Shown: piece after piece, positions 23,401-36,559 of the stretch
How the letters are laid out: each line of letters opens with the position of its first letter
Numbering within the stretch: the first letter of the stretch is position 1
Assembly (NCBI GenBank): GCA_020226215.1
Contig: CM035233.1
Span: forward strand, 69,678,831 to 69,742,830
Length of the DNA: 64,000 bases
Direction: 5' to 3'
Source of the DNA: Sindora glabra
Lineage: Eukaryota; Streptophyta; Magnoliopsida; Fabales; Fabaceae
Made by a program: the position numbers and the translations under genes
Notes under the pieces: model-generated
Database searches by the model: none
The model's input: the letters and a program-made list of their open reading frames with translations, nothing else
What the model was told of the DNA's origin: nothing

Positions 23401-25799
23401 TGTTGTGAGCAGGATAAAGTATAGTAGTTTTGGATGGCTCAATACTGTTCAAAATTCCACTGCCAATCTGACAGGAAAAGTTTTTGTGCCATCAGGTGCT
23501 ATTGCTGCTGTTTTCCATAATTCCTTGTCTCACTCACAGCAGCATGCCAACTCAAAGACAAAGTCCTTAGAGCATCTGTTAGTATATACTCCGTCAGGTC
23601 ATGTAGTTCAACATGTACTTCTTCCATCTGTTGGTCCTGAACCGGGAGATGGTGGAACAAAAACCCAACCAGCATCACTCCTGCCAGCTATGCAGGAGGA
23701 TGAATTTAGAGTGAAAGTTGAACCTATTCAATGGTGGGATGTGTGTAGAAGGTCAGAATGGCCAGAAAGGGGGGACCCTTATTGCAATACCTTCGATAGA
23801 CAAGATGGTAGTGAGATAGTTCAGGACAAAACATGTTCTGGTGATGGCCACGGAATGGATGTTTTTTATGTATGCGATGGTGCTGGGGGAAAGATAGCGA
23901 AATGTTCTACTGGAATGTCCCAGGAGAGATCCCAATGGTATCTATCCAATGCTGAGGTGCAAGTGAGCTTTGGAATGCTGCCCATATGGCAAAAGTCTAA
24001 GGTATTTGTTGTGCTAAGATCTGATAGACTGATTCTCTTTAAATTATATTGTTAATTATTTGTGGTTAACCATGACCCTTGTCTCTTCAGATTTGCTTCT
24101 ATATAATGGAGTCTGTAAGAACTAGTCCTAATGCCCATGGAGAGTCTGAAATTGAAAAGTTTTCTGTCAATGAAGTTGAAATAAAACGCAAGGAGTTGTT
24201 GCCTGTTTTTGACCATTTTCATAGCATCAGACCAAGCTGGAATGAAAGGTGGTGATCTCTTTTTTTTTTTGGCTCCCCTTTTCTTTCTTTCTTTTAAGGG
24301 TTTTTCTTTTCATATTCTGCTATTTGTTCTTCATGTTACTAGTTTGTTGGATTCTCTTACAGTAGGCATAAAAGAAACCAATATAAATCATTAATGAGCT
24401 TAAAAGTTTAGTGGTGTTTTTAGGTAATTCCTGTAGCGTAGTATTTATGCAGGGATATTGCTTTCTCTTTGTTGGTTATCTTGGGGTTATCAACCCCTTA
24501 TTTTCATATTGAATATCTGCTTCCTTGCTGCTTTGAAACTTGTTGAGGATTCAATTTCTTCATTTACAAGATTACATGACTTTTGGATTGTAGCATTGGG
24601 AACACATGTCCGCTCAATCTGGTTGTGTCATGTTCATACATTAAATTCCATGGCCTCTATCTTCATTGTCTTTACATGCTTGAGCTCCTTAGAAGGAAAT
24701 AATATTTTGCATTTTTCTTTCCCTGGCTCCAAATTTATCTGAGAGTTATATTTATTTTATTTATGGCCAGAAGGGGGGGTTGCTTCCTCATGATTATATG
24801 TTCTGGACATGCTATTTACTTTGTGATTACATGATTATTTGACTCAGAGGCCTTCCTGGGGAAAGATTTTTGAATCCTATATCTTCAGCATCTCATCATG
24901 CTGAAGAAAAGCAGACTGCTGAAGTCACAGTCATTTGTCACTCGAAGCCAGCATCACTTAGCTCTACTGAAAGCTCTGATGGGGGTAAGGAACTTGTCTA
25001 CAGATGAATCCACGCTACAGCATCTCTTGTGCAATTTCTTCAGTCTTCCAAGATACTTTTCTCTTGGTCTTTTGTTTGGTTTTATCTGATATCCCTGTGA
25101 TGACTTGCACTTTGTTTGGTGTTTGTCAATCACTTCAGGTTCGTCAAGAAGAATAGAAAATGTGCTTGATCTGGATCAAGTGGTATCTAGTTGTCAGATG
25201 CTTAATGATATCTATCTGGAAAGAATGGGGGCAATCAACAGTGAAGCCTCCCTGCGGAACCAGATTTTGCTGGATAGTTTGCCTTCCCCGTCTGGAAACT
25301 TGGAGCATATTGACTCTCGTGTTGACTGTTGTGGCACAGGCAGTCCTCCACTGCAAGGGAGGAATATAGCTTACGTAGGAAGAGACATTACTGCAGGTGT
25401 TGGGAATAGTGAGGACTCTGAATCAGTCCTAGACCAACAGGCTTCAGATAAAAGTGAACTTGTAGAAGTGTCTTCAATGATGCAGAATGCGGGAAACGTT
25501 AGGCAATTGGATAGTCACTGCAAGACACTAGAGCACCATGGAGGTGATGCGTTAACTGAAGTTTTGACTGATGATGTTGACAGCAGCAGTAGCCCCCATG
25601 AGAGAGAGCAACCTGAGGAAGATGGCGAAAATGATGAACTGCTTGGTGCTATGTTTGCCTTTTCTGAAGAAGGTAAAAACACAAGCCTCTAGCCTCTTAG
25701 CTTCGGATAATCTGTAACTTCGTTATAATGATTCTCATGTTTCACCGTATGGCCATCTATCATCAACGAACTCATGAATTTCATTCTTGTTTAGGTTAA
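20409..25799 (+). CDS. ATG18H: ATG18h-type autophagy protein (WD40 propeller plus BCAS3 domain)
   Basis: Predicted product of 984 residues. Coding exons: 20409-20582, 21696-22154, 22309-22713, 22812-23057, 23165-24001, 24091-24248, 24848-24984, 25139-25672, 25795-25799. The N terminus (KKGKGKNNGLLPNSLRIIS) and the following TWAGF segment are highly typical of plant ATG18f/g/h. Propeller blades are visible, for example FKAHTSPISALCFDPSGTLL around 360. A BCAS3-type region follows with SLEHLLVYTPSGHVVQHVLL in exon 5, then a Ser/Glu-rich tail. Family members (PROPPINs) bind PI3P on autophagic membranes; the usual FRRG motif is replaced by LHRG at 421-424, so lipid binding may be altered. The first in-frame ATG is 20409. 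The last intron is inferred: splicing to TTGTTTAG at 25794 restores the conserved end SEEG plus stop, whereas reading through would end at 25692 with five other residues. Confidence 0.92.
25673..25794 (+). other. Last intron of ATG18h, before a five-base coding segment
   Basis: Exon 8 ends GAAGAAG at 25672 before GTAAAA, and a pyrimidine-rich acceptor TCATTCTTGTTTAG ends at 25794. The next five bases, GTTAA, complete a glycine codon and supply the TAA stop. The resulting end, FSEEG, is what plant relatives show, as I recall them. Confidence 0.6.
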
Positions 25800-27660
25800 T
25801 CTGCATAACTTGGGAGAAGTATTTTGCAGAGTCTAAGAAGTCATCTCATTAACTGTGCTCGCGTAATTAGGAAATTTAAAGGCAGCGTGCATGCTGTAAA
25901 TAACAAATGGCCTATGGGCTGCAAGTCTAAAGTTGTGTGATCTTCTCTCGTCTCTCTCGTGTACATTCTGTATATGGAAATTCAATATAGTCATGGCCTT
26001 GCTAAGTTTTCTGGGCTATCAGGGCAGTCTGGAAAGGCTCCTGGTAAAGGTTATTTGGGTTTGCATTCCCAGTCTTAAGCTGTGTCTTTTTTTTAATTTA
26101 AATCAAGCTTATATGTACAAAGGAATTGGGCATGGAGTTCGCTTCAAGTTGTATAACACTCGTCTTCTTTGGAATCTGGCAATTATAAAAAGAAATGAAG
26201 TTGTAAATGATGGGGGTAACACTGTTCATGAATGAATACTTTTCTCTCTATGCTGCTTGTGTGCTCCTAGTTACGGTTTCTCTGTCCGTGTCTTAAAATC
26301 TTCCCGAATTATTGGGGAAGAAATGTTTATATATCCCGGTGGAATGAGAAATATTTATTCTCAGCCTGAAAATAAGTGTAAGGAAAGAAAAACTTATTTG
26401 CCTTTGAAAAATACTTTTATCATAGATTCCTTTAGATCTTCGCTTTTATCTCGTCATTTTTTTTATTATCTTTGGAGAGAGGAGTTTATTTTTTATTTTG
26501 AGATTCATTGTTTTTTCTATTGAAATTCATAATTTTAAATAAAAATTATTTAAATTCACAATTTGAAATTAAAAAATTATATCCAACTTTCTTCGAAATT
26601 CATTTGGATTCAAATCTTATAAAATTAGCTCAATATTTCTTTAAAAGTAGTGGCTTTGGCACTTTTTTACGGCACTTAAATGAAAATAATGTAATCATTA
26701 TCTCTATAATATTCATATGTCGATGGTATTTAACCACAAGAATAAAATTGACCCGAGGATGGAAACTTAGTGGAAGGCCAGAATGTGAACAGGGAAGTGG
26801 TTCTGAGCTTGTTGATGAATGGGATATGGATCAGCAAACACATGGGGTGAGAACAATTGGCCGGTTCAGATTTTATTCGGGCATTGGCTCACTTAAGCCG
26901 ACACCTGTATAAGATCAGCTGGTCTCTATCTTTTCATTTGAAATTAAAATATATATATGATATATTTTAATGTCAATAAAATGAGATTTTACAACCAAAA
27001 TGATCTGCCTTTCATGAACAAATGCCTTTATCATAAGCAAATATATATTTTTGTCTGATTCTAAGGTGAGGACAATTCTTACACCAATGATGGGAGTTGA
27101 GGCTACACGTGGAATGATGTTGGCTTTTTCTTTCTTTAATGCATAAATAACAAGAGTTAAATTTTTACATTTTTTTTATGTTAATTTAGATATAGGCCAC
27201 ATGTGACGGTTCACATTCTTTGATTTATATATGCTATTTTTAGCATAAAAAATATTTTAATAATGACACTTCTTGTGAATATTGGGTAACGCTTATAAAT
27301 TTAAGCTTTACATTTATATTATAAACTTGCTTCCTTCAATAAATTTCTGTATAATGAATTAGACAAAATCAATTGCTAAGAATGTTTGCTACAAGTGATA
27401 CCTAATATTATTAGGCAGATGTTCCTTTTCTTTACATTTGAAATTTTATTAGTATTTCTTTATATTTAGGATTTTATACTTGTAATTTTATTGGCATAGC
27501 CAATCTTATTATTTTAAAAAAATTGACAAAATCAATTTAAATTTGTGAACTATTAACAAGAAAAAAACAGTATGACTAGAAACATGTCTAAAAAATACGC
27601 TTCATACACGCTTCTTCATTCTATTACTATTCTCCAATATTGTATCTTTAATTTTTTTTC
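25800..27660. other. Intergenic DNA between ATG18h and AHP
   Basis: The first part is probably 3' UTR. Open frames at 25933-26235, 26257-26523 and 26508-26912 show no recognised domain and are interrupted by AT-rich low-complexity runs. A short balanced-composition patch near 26740-26890 reads openly for about 50 codons but matched no family I know. From 27000 on the DNA is AT-rich and featureless until the AHP leader. Confidence 0.4.
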
Positions 27661-27937
27661 AAAAAAAAAAAGATAGGGACAATTTACGGGACATAAGAAA
27701 AGGAAAAAGGTTTTGACAACGTTAAGGGTGAGACAAGACGAAAGCTGTAAGTCAGGCAATAAAGGAAGAATCCGCAATTGTGGCAACCCATTCGCTTCAT
27801 TTCCCTCCTTTGGTCAATATAACACTCTCCAATCCCAAACAACGCTTTTCAGACAGGCAAACTCATCTCCCTCCGAGATCTGCTCTACTAATTCACATCG
27901 TTTTGGTCAATACCATTTCTTACTGTCAACTATAGCC

Positions 27938-30237
27938 ATGGATTTGATTCAGCTAAAGAGGAAGCTTCAGGAACATCAATCTGCTCTCTATCGCGAGGTC
28001 TGTTGCTATTAATTTGATAATTTCTACGTTTCAGTTTATACTGAACTGAAATGATTTGAATCTGTCTGTTTTCTTCTCCCCTCCTTGCGGAGAAGACATT
28101 TACATTATTTGATGTGAGCTGACGCTGTTCTCTTCTACTATCAACAACCTAAACTAGATTAAGATATACAGCGTTGGGGTTGGTTCTGGATTTTTGTGTA
28201 TATATGATTGCACGATTTGATCAGAGATTCTACCTTTCCATGAATAACCAATGATGATATATTTATATTATTGTTGATATTATTTTTTATATTCTAAATA
28301 TGTCAAAATACACTTTCCTTCAATTAAATTCTTTCACTTTTTTCTGAGGTTTGTTGTTGGACTTGGTTCTAAACTATTGGTTTACTGTTGGATGGGAGTA
28401 GGGGTTTCTGGATGATCAGTTCACACAGCTTCAGAAACTGCAAGATGAAAGCAGTCCAGATTTTGTAGTAGAAGTTGTGACCATGTTCTTTGATGATTCT
28501 GAAAATCTTCTTAACAACATGGCTCGTGCTCTGTGAGTATTTCAAATCCAAAATTTTGGTTGGATTACTAGTTTGGAAATGTTAATTCGATTCTATTTCA
28601 TATGTCAGAGAACAAACACCTGTGGATTTCAAACAACTAGATGCTCATGTGCATCAGTACAAAGGAAGCAGTGCCAGGTATACCATCAACTTCTTCATTA
28701 TGTTTTAGATTAGTTGGGTATTGAATTCACAAAAAATATATTATAAATTGAGAGAAGATTCTTCTCCTCTTTCCTTTTTTTTTTTTAGAAACTTTATTTC
28801 TTTGTTTCCAAGTATTTGATTATTATTGTGCTGACAGTGTTGGTGCTGCAAGAGTTAAAAATGTATGTGCTGCCTTTAGAAATTTTTGTGAGGCTCAGAA
28901 CCTTGAAGGGTAAGTTGCCTGTTTGCACCAATTTTACAAATATTCTCTCACTCCCCTCTGCTTACTTGCAGAGTTTGATCTTTCAATTATATTCTATTCC
29001 TACAACTTTCATATATCGGACGTTGAGTCTTCTTCATCGAAACTTCAATATATGAATGAAAAACTGTGTTGATGTTCAACACAAATCCGAAACTTGACAC
29101 TCGTGTTGACTCTTATATAAAATACACTAAAAAAACTGAAAGTATGTTATTAAATTTTTTTAGATGTGTAGTGCATGTTAAAACTACTTTTAAGTATATT
29201 TTCATGTATTTTTTTAGGCTAGTAGTTAAAAGTTTATGTGATTTTTACATGTACACATACTATATCGTATTCTTTGTATTTTTAAATTTTGTTGTATCAT
29301 TACAGACTTGCAGTCATATGTGATATGGCTTGTGTGTGTTCTCTAGTTTATGTGTGATCATTACGTAACGCGTTTATTGGTCTGAAAGGTAGTTAGATGG
29401 TCAACTCAAGAACACTTCTACTTTTAATTTCTGGAATTTGGAAAAATAAAATATGAAAAGCTACTTTAAAAGGCCAATAAATATACTAAAAACATCTCAA
29501 AGTGTTGTAGTTTCCTTTTCAATCTCCTCCGAACGTCAGAGTACTTTGTGAATATCTATCATCTGCAACATTTTAGATGCGATTATCATGCTTGCATGCT
29601 GTTTTTCCAGGAATGCTTCATAAAGTTCAAATAGACTCTTCCCTCTAATTTATTCAGAAGATATTGCTATGGCATTGACGTTAATGTGACGTTGTACTTG
29701 GATTGAAACCTTGGTGACTCAAAAAGGGTGTTGGTGCAGGTGTGTGAGGTGTCTGCAACAATTACAACAAGAATACTCTTTACTGAAGAACAATCTTCAA
29801 TATTTGTTCCGGGTAACTATAATCTCTTGTTCAAGGCTGCATTCTTCTTCTCCTAACAGGAAAAGAAAAAGCTAATTGCTATTTTTACTGCTTATGACTT
29901 TAGTCAAATCTGCTCCCATGCTAATTGGCATAATCCGAGATATCGATCTCATCTGTTTTAGGTCCATTTGACTCAAATTATTCTATGCAAGTGTGAAAAT
30001 ACTATGAATGTTACAGTAGGAAGAGCAATTTTTGATAGAAAATCTTTATCTTGATGTTTCGTTTTGTCCGATAAAAAAATTAAGCTTCTTACAGGCTGGC
30101 TGTAGTTTCTTGCATTGCTTGTGTTGGAGGCTGTTTGATTTCTAAGAGTGCTTATAATATTATAATCATTGTGTTAATCATTGCAGCTGCAGCGAGATTT
30201 CCAGGCTGCTGGGGGCTCACTTACCACGGTGGAGTAG
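27938..30237 (+). CDS. AHP: Histidine-containing phosphotransfer protein (AHP)
   Basis: Product of 151 residues, the usual AHP length. Six exons: 27938-27997, 28402-28532, 28609-28677, 28838-28909, 29740-29812, 30187-30237, all with GT-AG introns. The protein is an HPt four-helix bundle; the phospho-accepting histidine is H79 in HQYKGSS, followed by the family segment SVGAARVKNVCAAFRNFCEAQN. It shuttles phosphate from hybrid histidine kinases (cytokinin receptors, CKI1 and similar) to response regulators, moving between cytosol and nucleus. The conserved His marks it as a true AHP and not a pseudo-HPt such as AHP6. No ATG is present in the roughly 270 bases before the start. The fourth intron is the longest (830 bases) and AT-rich. 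Which Arabidopsis AHP is closest cannot be decided here. Confidence 0.93.
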
Positions 30238-33200
30238 ATGGAAGTAACAGGATTTGGCAAATTTTAACTAGTGAATGTGTAACGATGAGAGTGAGGCTCT
30301 TAATGGTACAAATGATTTTGTGGTAGCTTTTGGGGTTAAGTTACTTTCAGTTTCTGAATGATTCCTCAAATTACAAGATGATAATGCTGATGTGAATAAC
30401 TTTTTCTCACTTAAGTTTGCTCCAGAATATATGATTCTTTTTGCAGTTAATTGTTTAAAATTGTATGTTTTACTACTGTTAAGTGATAGAAGTATGAGTG
30501 TCAATAGACACACATCTCATAATTCATATTTTTTTTTCACTTGCTATATTATCTGTAGAGTGTCAAAATTGAAAGTGGTATGACAAGTTTTGAAACTATT
30601 AAATTGAAATTATTTGATTGCAATTATTTAATTTTTAATGAATGTGATTAAATAATTTCAATTTAATAATTCTTAAAATCAATATATTACCTCAGGTTTT
30701 AAAAACCATTGGGTATCATAGAATTCACCTCACAGTTTCTTCCAATTATTGGACTTGTATTTATTTGATTTTTCGAATATTTTAATTATGAGATGGGATA
30801 CGTAAATATCATCATATAATGAACATGGGCGAGACAGATAACTTTATAAATCAACCAAATATGTAGTTGATCTGGACAGTTTTTTTTTTTCATTGATGAT
30901 GGAAGTTATTATCTACTCAATTTTATGGATTCGAATTTTAAGTAAAGTTTTTGATGTAATAATAGATATCATTATACTATAAAGGTGCTGGCGAAGGGGT
31001 TAATTTCCTTTTGTGATGAATTTAAGTTGCGATCACTTTTTTAACCCTGAAAATGAAACGTGGGTTGCTTTCCAACTTTCAGATGCAAAATTGGGTCAGT
31101 TCTGTTTGGCCATCTTCTGCTGGGCCTATTCTGGCACCGGAAGGCATCTTTCTATGACAGCAGATTAAGAGGTGGAGTTAATAACTTAGCTCAACAATTC
31201 ACCGTAATCTACAGTAAAGTACATCCTTGTAGATGTAACATCAATTAAAATCTTGGAATTTAAGTCTAATTATATGAAACACAAATTACGTAAATTAAGT
31301 TATCCTTTTTTTTTTTTGGCTAATCATATTAGTATTTTTTTTAAGTCTCCAAGTACCGTCCAGCTTCAATTGGGACGGGAAATTGTCTATCAAATCAATA
31401 ACACAAAATAAAGTTTTTTTTTGGTTAATCAAATTATTAGCGTTACTTTTTTCTTAAGAAAATATAATGGCCTAACATTTGTTGTCTACCAAAATTCTAA
31501 TAGACTAAAATGTTCTGTATGGGACAAAAGTAAATTGGCAGCTTTCTTTTAGGATTATTTTCCTTTTCCTGTTTCTTTCCTTTTTTTTTTTTTTTTATCT
31601 GTGGAGTAGAATAAGGGGAGGGGGTTGATTACAAATGTACAAGACAGAATATTGAAGCTGTAAGCGTAGGTAGATGAAAAAGACAGCCCAACGAAGTTAC
31701 ATAAATAAGCACGCTGAGCTGAACATAGTGGACATAAATACGCCCTGCAATCACCTCCCATGTCCCTGAACTCCCTCACCTCAAAACTTGATAATTGAAG
31801 ACCATGTACTAGAAACCAAAATGGTGGGTTTGTTAGGGTTGGTATGATCCTCACATTTTCCCATACATTTATTAGAATCGTAGAGGGACCATTTTGATGA
31901 TGAAACTCCTTATTTTAGACCGCCAATAGTCTTTACGAGGAAAATTGAATGCTGTGTTTTTCTGTTTTGATAATTTTTTAAGATAGACAGAATTTTGATG
32001 TACAATAAAATCTAAAAGCATTTTCTTATATATAATGAATACCATAAGAAAATTGTGTTTATATTAATTCAATATGATAAAAAATGGATTCAGATCTTTT
32101 TATGTGAAAAGAAAGATACACTGCTATCTGAAATTAATAATTATATGAATCTCGTACAAGACATATGTATAAAGTCAAATAGAATTAGTTGACAAAAGTC
32201 ATTTTTATGATTTTTTTTTCTCACAACATTGCCATATTCTATAAACATAGCATACTTTAATCTAAATTAATCTTAATATTTTGAAATATTAGAGTACATC
32301 TAAATAGACTATTGTATTTGTGTATAGTTTAACAAATAATAGAAAAGCGAGCTGTAAGTGTCACCATTGCTATTGGTTAGAACTACTCCATCTTTACCCT
32401 ACACAGTGACGGAGACGTTAATAATTTGAAGATACATAAGATACCGTGGTTGTTTGCTCGTGTATTTATATACCTGTCTCCATTGTAAACTCCGATTCGG
32501 TTTTGTCAATGTTGCTATTGTTGGGTCACCTTTCCATCTCTCATGCCTGTTCTTGTCTTCAACTATTATCACACAGATTTGATGATTAAGATATTGTCCG
32601 AAGATCTTTAATATCCAATAAATTATATTGAGTCCAATTAATTCAGAAATTTATCGGATTAAATTTATTTGAAGAATAAAATTCTTTTTGTATTTATTTT
32701 TTTTCATAAAATTTAAATTCAAAATTTTATTTAAAAGGGCCGAATTCTCATCCGGCAAAAAAATTGTTAGTAATGAATTTATATATTCTAATATTAGAAT
32801 CAAAATTGAAATAGTTCCATCAATGTAAAGATTATACTTTTTCCGGACACCAACAGAAGATGATGACCTTATGAAATTGACCATTACAAGACTTGTTTCG
32901 GACTCCACCCACGGAGGAGTAGGCCACAAGAAAGAATTATTGAAAATCAAGCAAACTTTGATCCATCTGTTTTAAATTCATTTGTTACAGTGTATATTGC
33001 TTACATTGCTAAAGTATTGAAAATATATATTAATCATGAAATTGTAAATATGAAATAAACAAGAAACGGAGAAATTTTTTAATAAATATGTTTATTAATA
33101 ATTATGAATAATACACAAAAATTAGCATCAATTATTAGGGATAAAACAAGAGTTATTTATATGTTTAAAATAATTTGTACCATCTACGGCTGCGGTCTTC

Positions 33201-34700
33201 AACAATTTCTTTTGATTAGTATGACTTATTGCCTCCAAAATACAACAGTCTTAACTTTAAATACACTAACTAAAGATAAAGTCTTGCACTTCCCCAATTT
33301 TTTTCTCTCTCCCTAAATAACACATATTTTTATCTCTATCCAAATTATACACCCCTTTGTCTTTAAACAATAACACAATGCTTACACTTTCTCAATATAT
33401 TCAAACGTTGCCAATATTTAAAAATTTTATAAAAAGAGTTAATATTTTCTTTTTATTAAGTAACCTTAGAAACAAATAAGAAGAAACCAGAATTGTGTAG
33501 AAAGCGATATCTTTGACCGCAGATGCAATTGGCCATGCAGGTCTCAACTTCAGTTGGACTCCAAAGTCCAAATTTCCCTTCGTCCAAAAGAGACAGAAAG
33601 CTTTAAATTAAAAAAAAAAGGAAAAAGATAGAAAGTGTTAAAGGCAGTTGCTGCTCATTAGTTTCGTAGGAGAGATTACTCTTTATAATAAAACTTCTTT
33701 CCCATAAATTGTGACTGTGTAATTTTTAAAATTCATAGTCAAATTTAATTATTTTTTGAGATGATGTGAGAAATCGGATATAAAAATAATAAAATTATAT
33801 TATTTAAAGGATTGCTCTAACTTGTGATTAACTAATTCTCTTCAACAGTGATAATCGCACATAAATTACGTTGAATTAGAAACTTGTGCCTGTAATGATG
33901 ATAAAAAAGGAGCAGAAGCCAAGAGTCCTCAGCTTAAAAGGGTTAGAAGAAAAATGAAAAGGAAGAAAAGAAATTTTTAAAAATCAATTAAAAATGAAGA
34001 TTTTTTTTTAAAATATGTATATATAAGAATAATAGTAATTCATATTTTCTTTTTTTTTCCTATTTCTACTAATCCAATTAAAAAAAAATTAAATTTAATT
34101 TTTTTAATTTTTTTTCTTTCTCCGTTGCCAAGCAGAGGATATGTGTTTTCAAAGGTGCTATAATTTCAATTACATCTAAAATTTAAGATCTAATTCTTGT
34201 ATTTGTGTAATTTACCCATTGTAATCTTTGGGGGGGGGGGGGAGGGGAAGCTATCTAGCTGTAAAAATAGACATACAAAAAGACAGAAACTCCATGAGAA
34301 CTGTGTGAGTATGAGACCAGCTTGAAACTGAACTGTCTGTCCCATAAGAATCCCATTGCTTTAACATGACACTGAGCCATCAAAACTTAGCTGTCAGATG
34401 TCACACATTTTTACTCTTTTCTGCCACAGATACTCCAATGGATGCCATATAAAATATGTTTTCCTAATATAAGAAACTACATATAAATTTTTAAATTAAT
34501 TTAACCGAGGTATCATATATTCATATTGTCGTTACACCCCGATTCAATAAAGTTTTACTGTAAATTCAATTGGATGTAAAATTTATGTAAAATGCGAGTT
34601 TATCATATTTCTCCAGCGATTACCCAAAAAGTTTTCGGTTTTAAAGCTAAGCCTCCAAATTAGCATTGGCTTATTCACCCCCATTAAAAAAAAAAAAGAA
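30238..34700. other. Intergenic DNA between AHP and the LRR gene
   Basis: About 4.4 kb of AT-rich non-coding sequence follows the AHP stop; the first few hundred bases are probably 3' UTR. It contains an inverted repeat at 30598-30667, poly-T runs near 31310 and 31580, and a homopolymer G run near 34231-34243. Open frames are below 100 codons and show no domains. No RNA gene was recognised. Confidence 0.45.
30598..30667. repeat. Inverted repeat with perfect 18-base arms
   Basis: The arm at 30598-30615 (ATTAAATTGAAATTATTT) is the exact reverse complement of 30650-30667, with a 34-base loop. The arms extend weakly outward. It lies about 360 bases past the AHP stop codon. It may be a small MITE remnant or simply a hairpin in AT-rich DNA. 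Confidence 0.65.
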
Positions 34701-35261
34701 AAAACACATGCTGGCATCATCGCTTCTGCTTCGGGAGAGACAAAACCTCAAGGTCACGTGATGTCCACCCGAGCCATCGTATCAAACCGCATGACATGTC
34801 TTCCGAGCCTAAGCTTTGGATCCCAGCTAGGCTCGGACAACCGTTTGACCCGAACCTCTCCCCCCCCCCCCAACAACACAAAACGAAACAAAAAACGCTG
34901 CCTGCCATAAAAATACTCGTACAACTAAAAATTAGTATATTTCTGACTTCAATCGTGTCGTTAATAGAAAGGAAGAAAGAGAAATAGAATCGTAAGTCCA
35001 AGCAGCTGCTCCTTCGGGAGGTAGTCATTGCATCTTCTCTGATAAGCCAAAATGATGAAAAAGCAAACCCATTGAACCAAGAAGACACAGGAGTTGCTTC
35101 TCTCTCAAGCCATCTCTTTCTCTCTCTATAGTCTTTGCTCGAGCCATTGCATGCTGCTAGCTCTGCCATTAAAACCTTCACGCCGTTTCCCACGAGAAAC
35201 CAGTAGGTTTTGCTCACGAAAAGGCGATTTCCACCCTCCCCAAAGCCCTTTCATTTCGCCC

Positions 35262-35341
35262 TATAAAACCCATCGATACTTGCTTGCTCTTTCAGCATTC
35301 TTTCATTACTTTCTTCGGCAAAGGTTTCAGCTTTTGCTTTA
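35262..35341 (+). promoter_or_regulatory. TATA box and short leader of the LRR gene
   Basis: TATAAAA lies at 35262-35268 in GC-neutral sequence, 74 bases before the ATG at 35342. Transcription would be expected to start around 35295, leaving a leader of about 45 bases without upstream ATG. A CACGTG G-box lies further upstream near 34757. Confidence 0.6.
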
Positions 35342-36559
35342 ATGGCGAAGCAAAGGGTTCTGGGTTGCGGCATTAGTTTTTATGTTCTGTTTCTCGTGTG
35401 TTTGATGCAAACACAATGCCCTTTGCGTGTGCTTGCGATCCTGGACCCTGCTGATTTCCTGGCTCTGCAATCGATTCGCAGGTCTCTGGAAGACGTCCCT
35501 GGATCAAATTTCTTTTCCTCTTGGGATTTCACTTCCGACCCCTGCAAATTCGCCGGCGTTTACTGTGATTCCGATAAAGTCATTGCCCTCAACCTCGGCG
35601 ATCCAAGAGCCGGTGCTTCAGGTTTGACCGGCCATCTCAACCCAGCAATCGGAAAACTCTCTGCTCTTGCAGAATTGACTGTGGTTCCCGGTCGCATATA
35701 TGGCGCTCTGCCACGATCATTGTCTGATTTAAAGAGCCTCAGATTCCTCGGCATTAGTCGCAACTTCATCTCTGGTGAGATTCCAGCGGGATTAGGTCAG
35801 TTACGCAATCTCAGAACCCTCGATCTCAGCTACAATATACTCACGGGTCAAATACCTCAATCCATCGGATCATTACCGGAGCTAACCAATGTGATCCTCT
35901 GTCACAACCGGCTCTCAGGTTCGGTTCCGTCGTTTGCTTCACAGTCCCTAACCCGACTCGACCTAAAGCACAATACCCTCACCGGCTCGCTCGGTCCGAA
36001 TTCTCTCCCTGCCTCTCTCCAATACCTGTCCCTATCATCGAACCAGCTAATCGGACCCATAGACCGGCTATTGAACCGGATGAATCAGTTGAACTACCTG
36101 GACCTTAGCATGAATCAATTCACCGGAACGATCCCGGGTCGGATCTTCTCGTTCCCACTAACGAATCTGCAATTAGAAAGGAACCAATTCAGCGGGCAAG
36201 TTCAACCAGTTGATCAGGTGAAAATCCAAACCGTTGATCTCAGCTACAACCGGTTGTCCGGTCCAATATCACCGTTGTTCTCAACCGTGGAGAGCCTATA
36301 CTTGAACAACAACCGGTTCACGGGTCAGGTTCCGGTTAGTTTTGTGGACCAATTACTGGCAGCAAATATACAGATACTATATTTACAACATAATTATCTC
36401 ATAGGGATTGAGATTAGTCCAACGGCTGAGATTCCTCTAAGAAGCTCGTTGTGTCTACAGTATAATTGCATGATCCCTCCCATACATTCAACTTGCCCTC
36501 TCAAGGCTGGGAGACAGATAGTCAGGCCAACAGAGCAGTGCAACCAGTGGAGGGGGTAA
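35342..36559 (+). CDS. Secreted leucine-rich-repeat protein
   Basis: An intronless gene of 405 codons. Residues 1-32 form a signal peptide with the hydrophobic run ISFYVLFLVCLM. An LRRNT_2-type cap follows (DPADFLALQSIRRSL to CKFAGVYCD, about 35-76). About ten plant-type LRRs run from 80 to 370, with repeated LxxLxLSxNxLxGxIP character such as LRTLDLSYNILTGQIP. The C-terminal cap has the paired cysteines SLCLQYNC and CPL...EQC. There is no membrane helix, GPI-type tail or kinase domain, so the product is expected in the apoplast or cell wall. Such solitary LRR proteins are common in plants, but their ligands are mostly unknown; a role in recognition or wall binding is only a family-level guess. 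G+C content is clearly higher than in the surroundings, as expected for a single-exon coding gene. Confidence 0.92.
   Translation: MAKQRVLGCGISFYVLFLVCLMQTQCPLRVLAILDPADFLALQSIRRSLEDVPGSNFFSSWDFTSDPCKFAGVYCDSDKVIALNLGDPRAGASGLTGHLNPAIGKLSALAELTVVPGRIYGALPRSLSDLKSLRFLGISRNFISGEIPAGLGQLRNLRTLDLSYNILTGQIPQSIGSLPELTNVILCHNRLSGSVPSFASQSLTRLDLKHNTLTGSLGPNSLPASLQYLSLSSNQLIGPIDRLLNRMNQLNYLDLSMNQFTGTIPGRIFSFPLTNLQLERNQFSGQVQPVDQVKIQTVDLSYNRLSGPISPLFSTVESLYLNNNRFTGQVPVSFVDQLLAANIQILYLQHNYLIGIEISPTAEIPLRSSLCLQYNCMIPPIHSTCPLKAGRQIVRPTEQCNQWRG

Noticed and set aside
26508..26912. 134-codon frame between ATG18h and AHP
   Set aside because: The last 50 codons look gene-like but match no family I know, and the first part is AT-rich filler without a splice pair.
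34717..35217. 166-codon minus-strand frame
   Set aside because: It overlaps the LRR promoter, runs through the poly-C tract and shows no recognisable motif.
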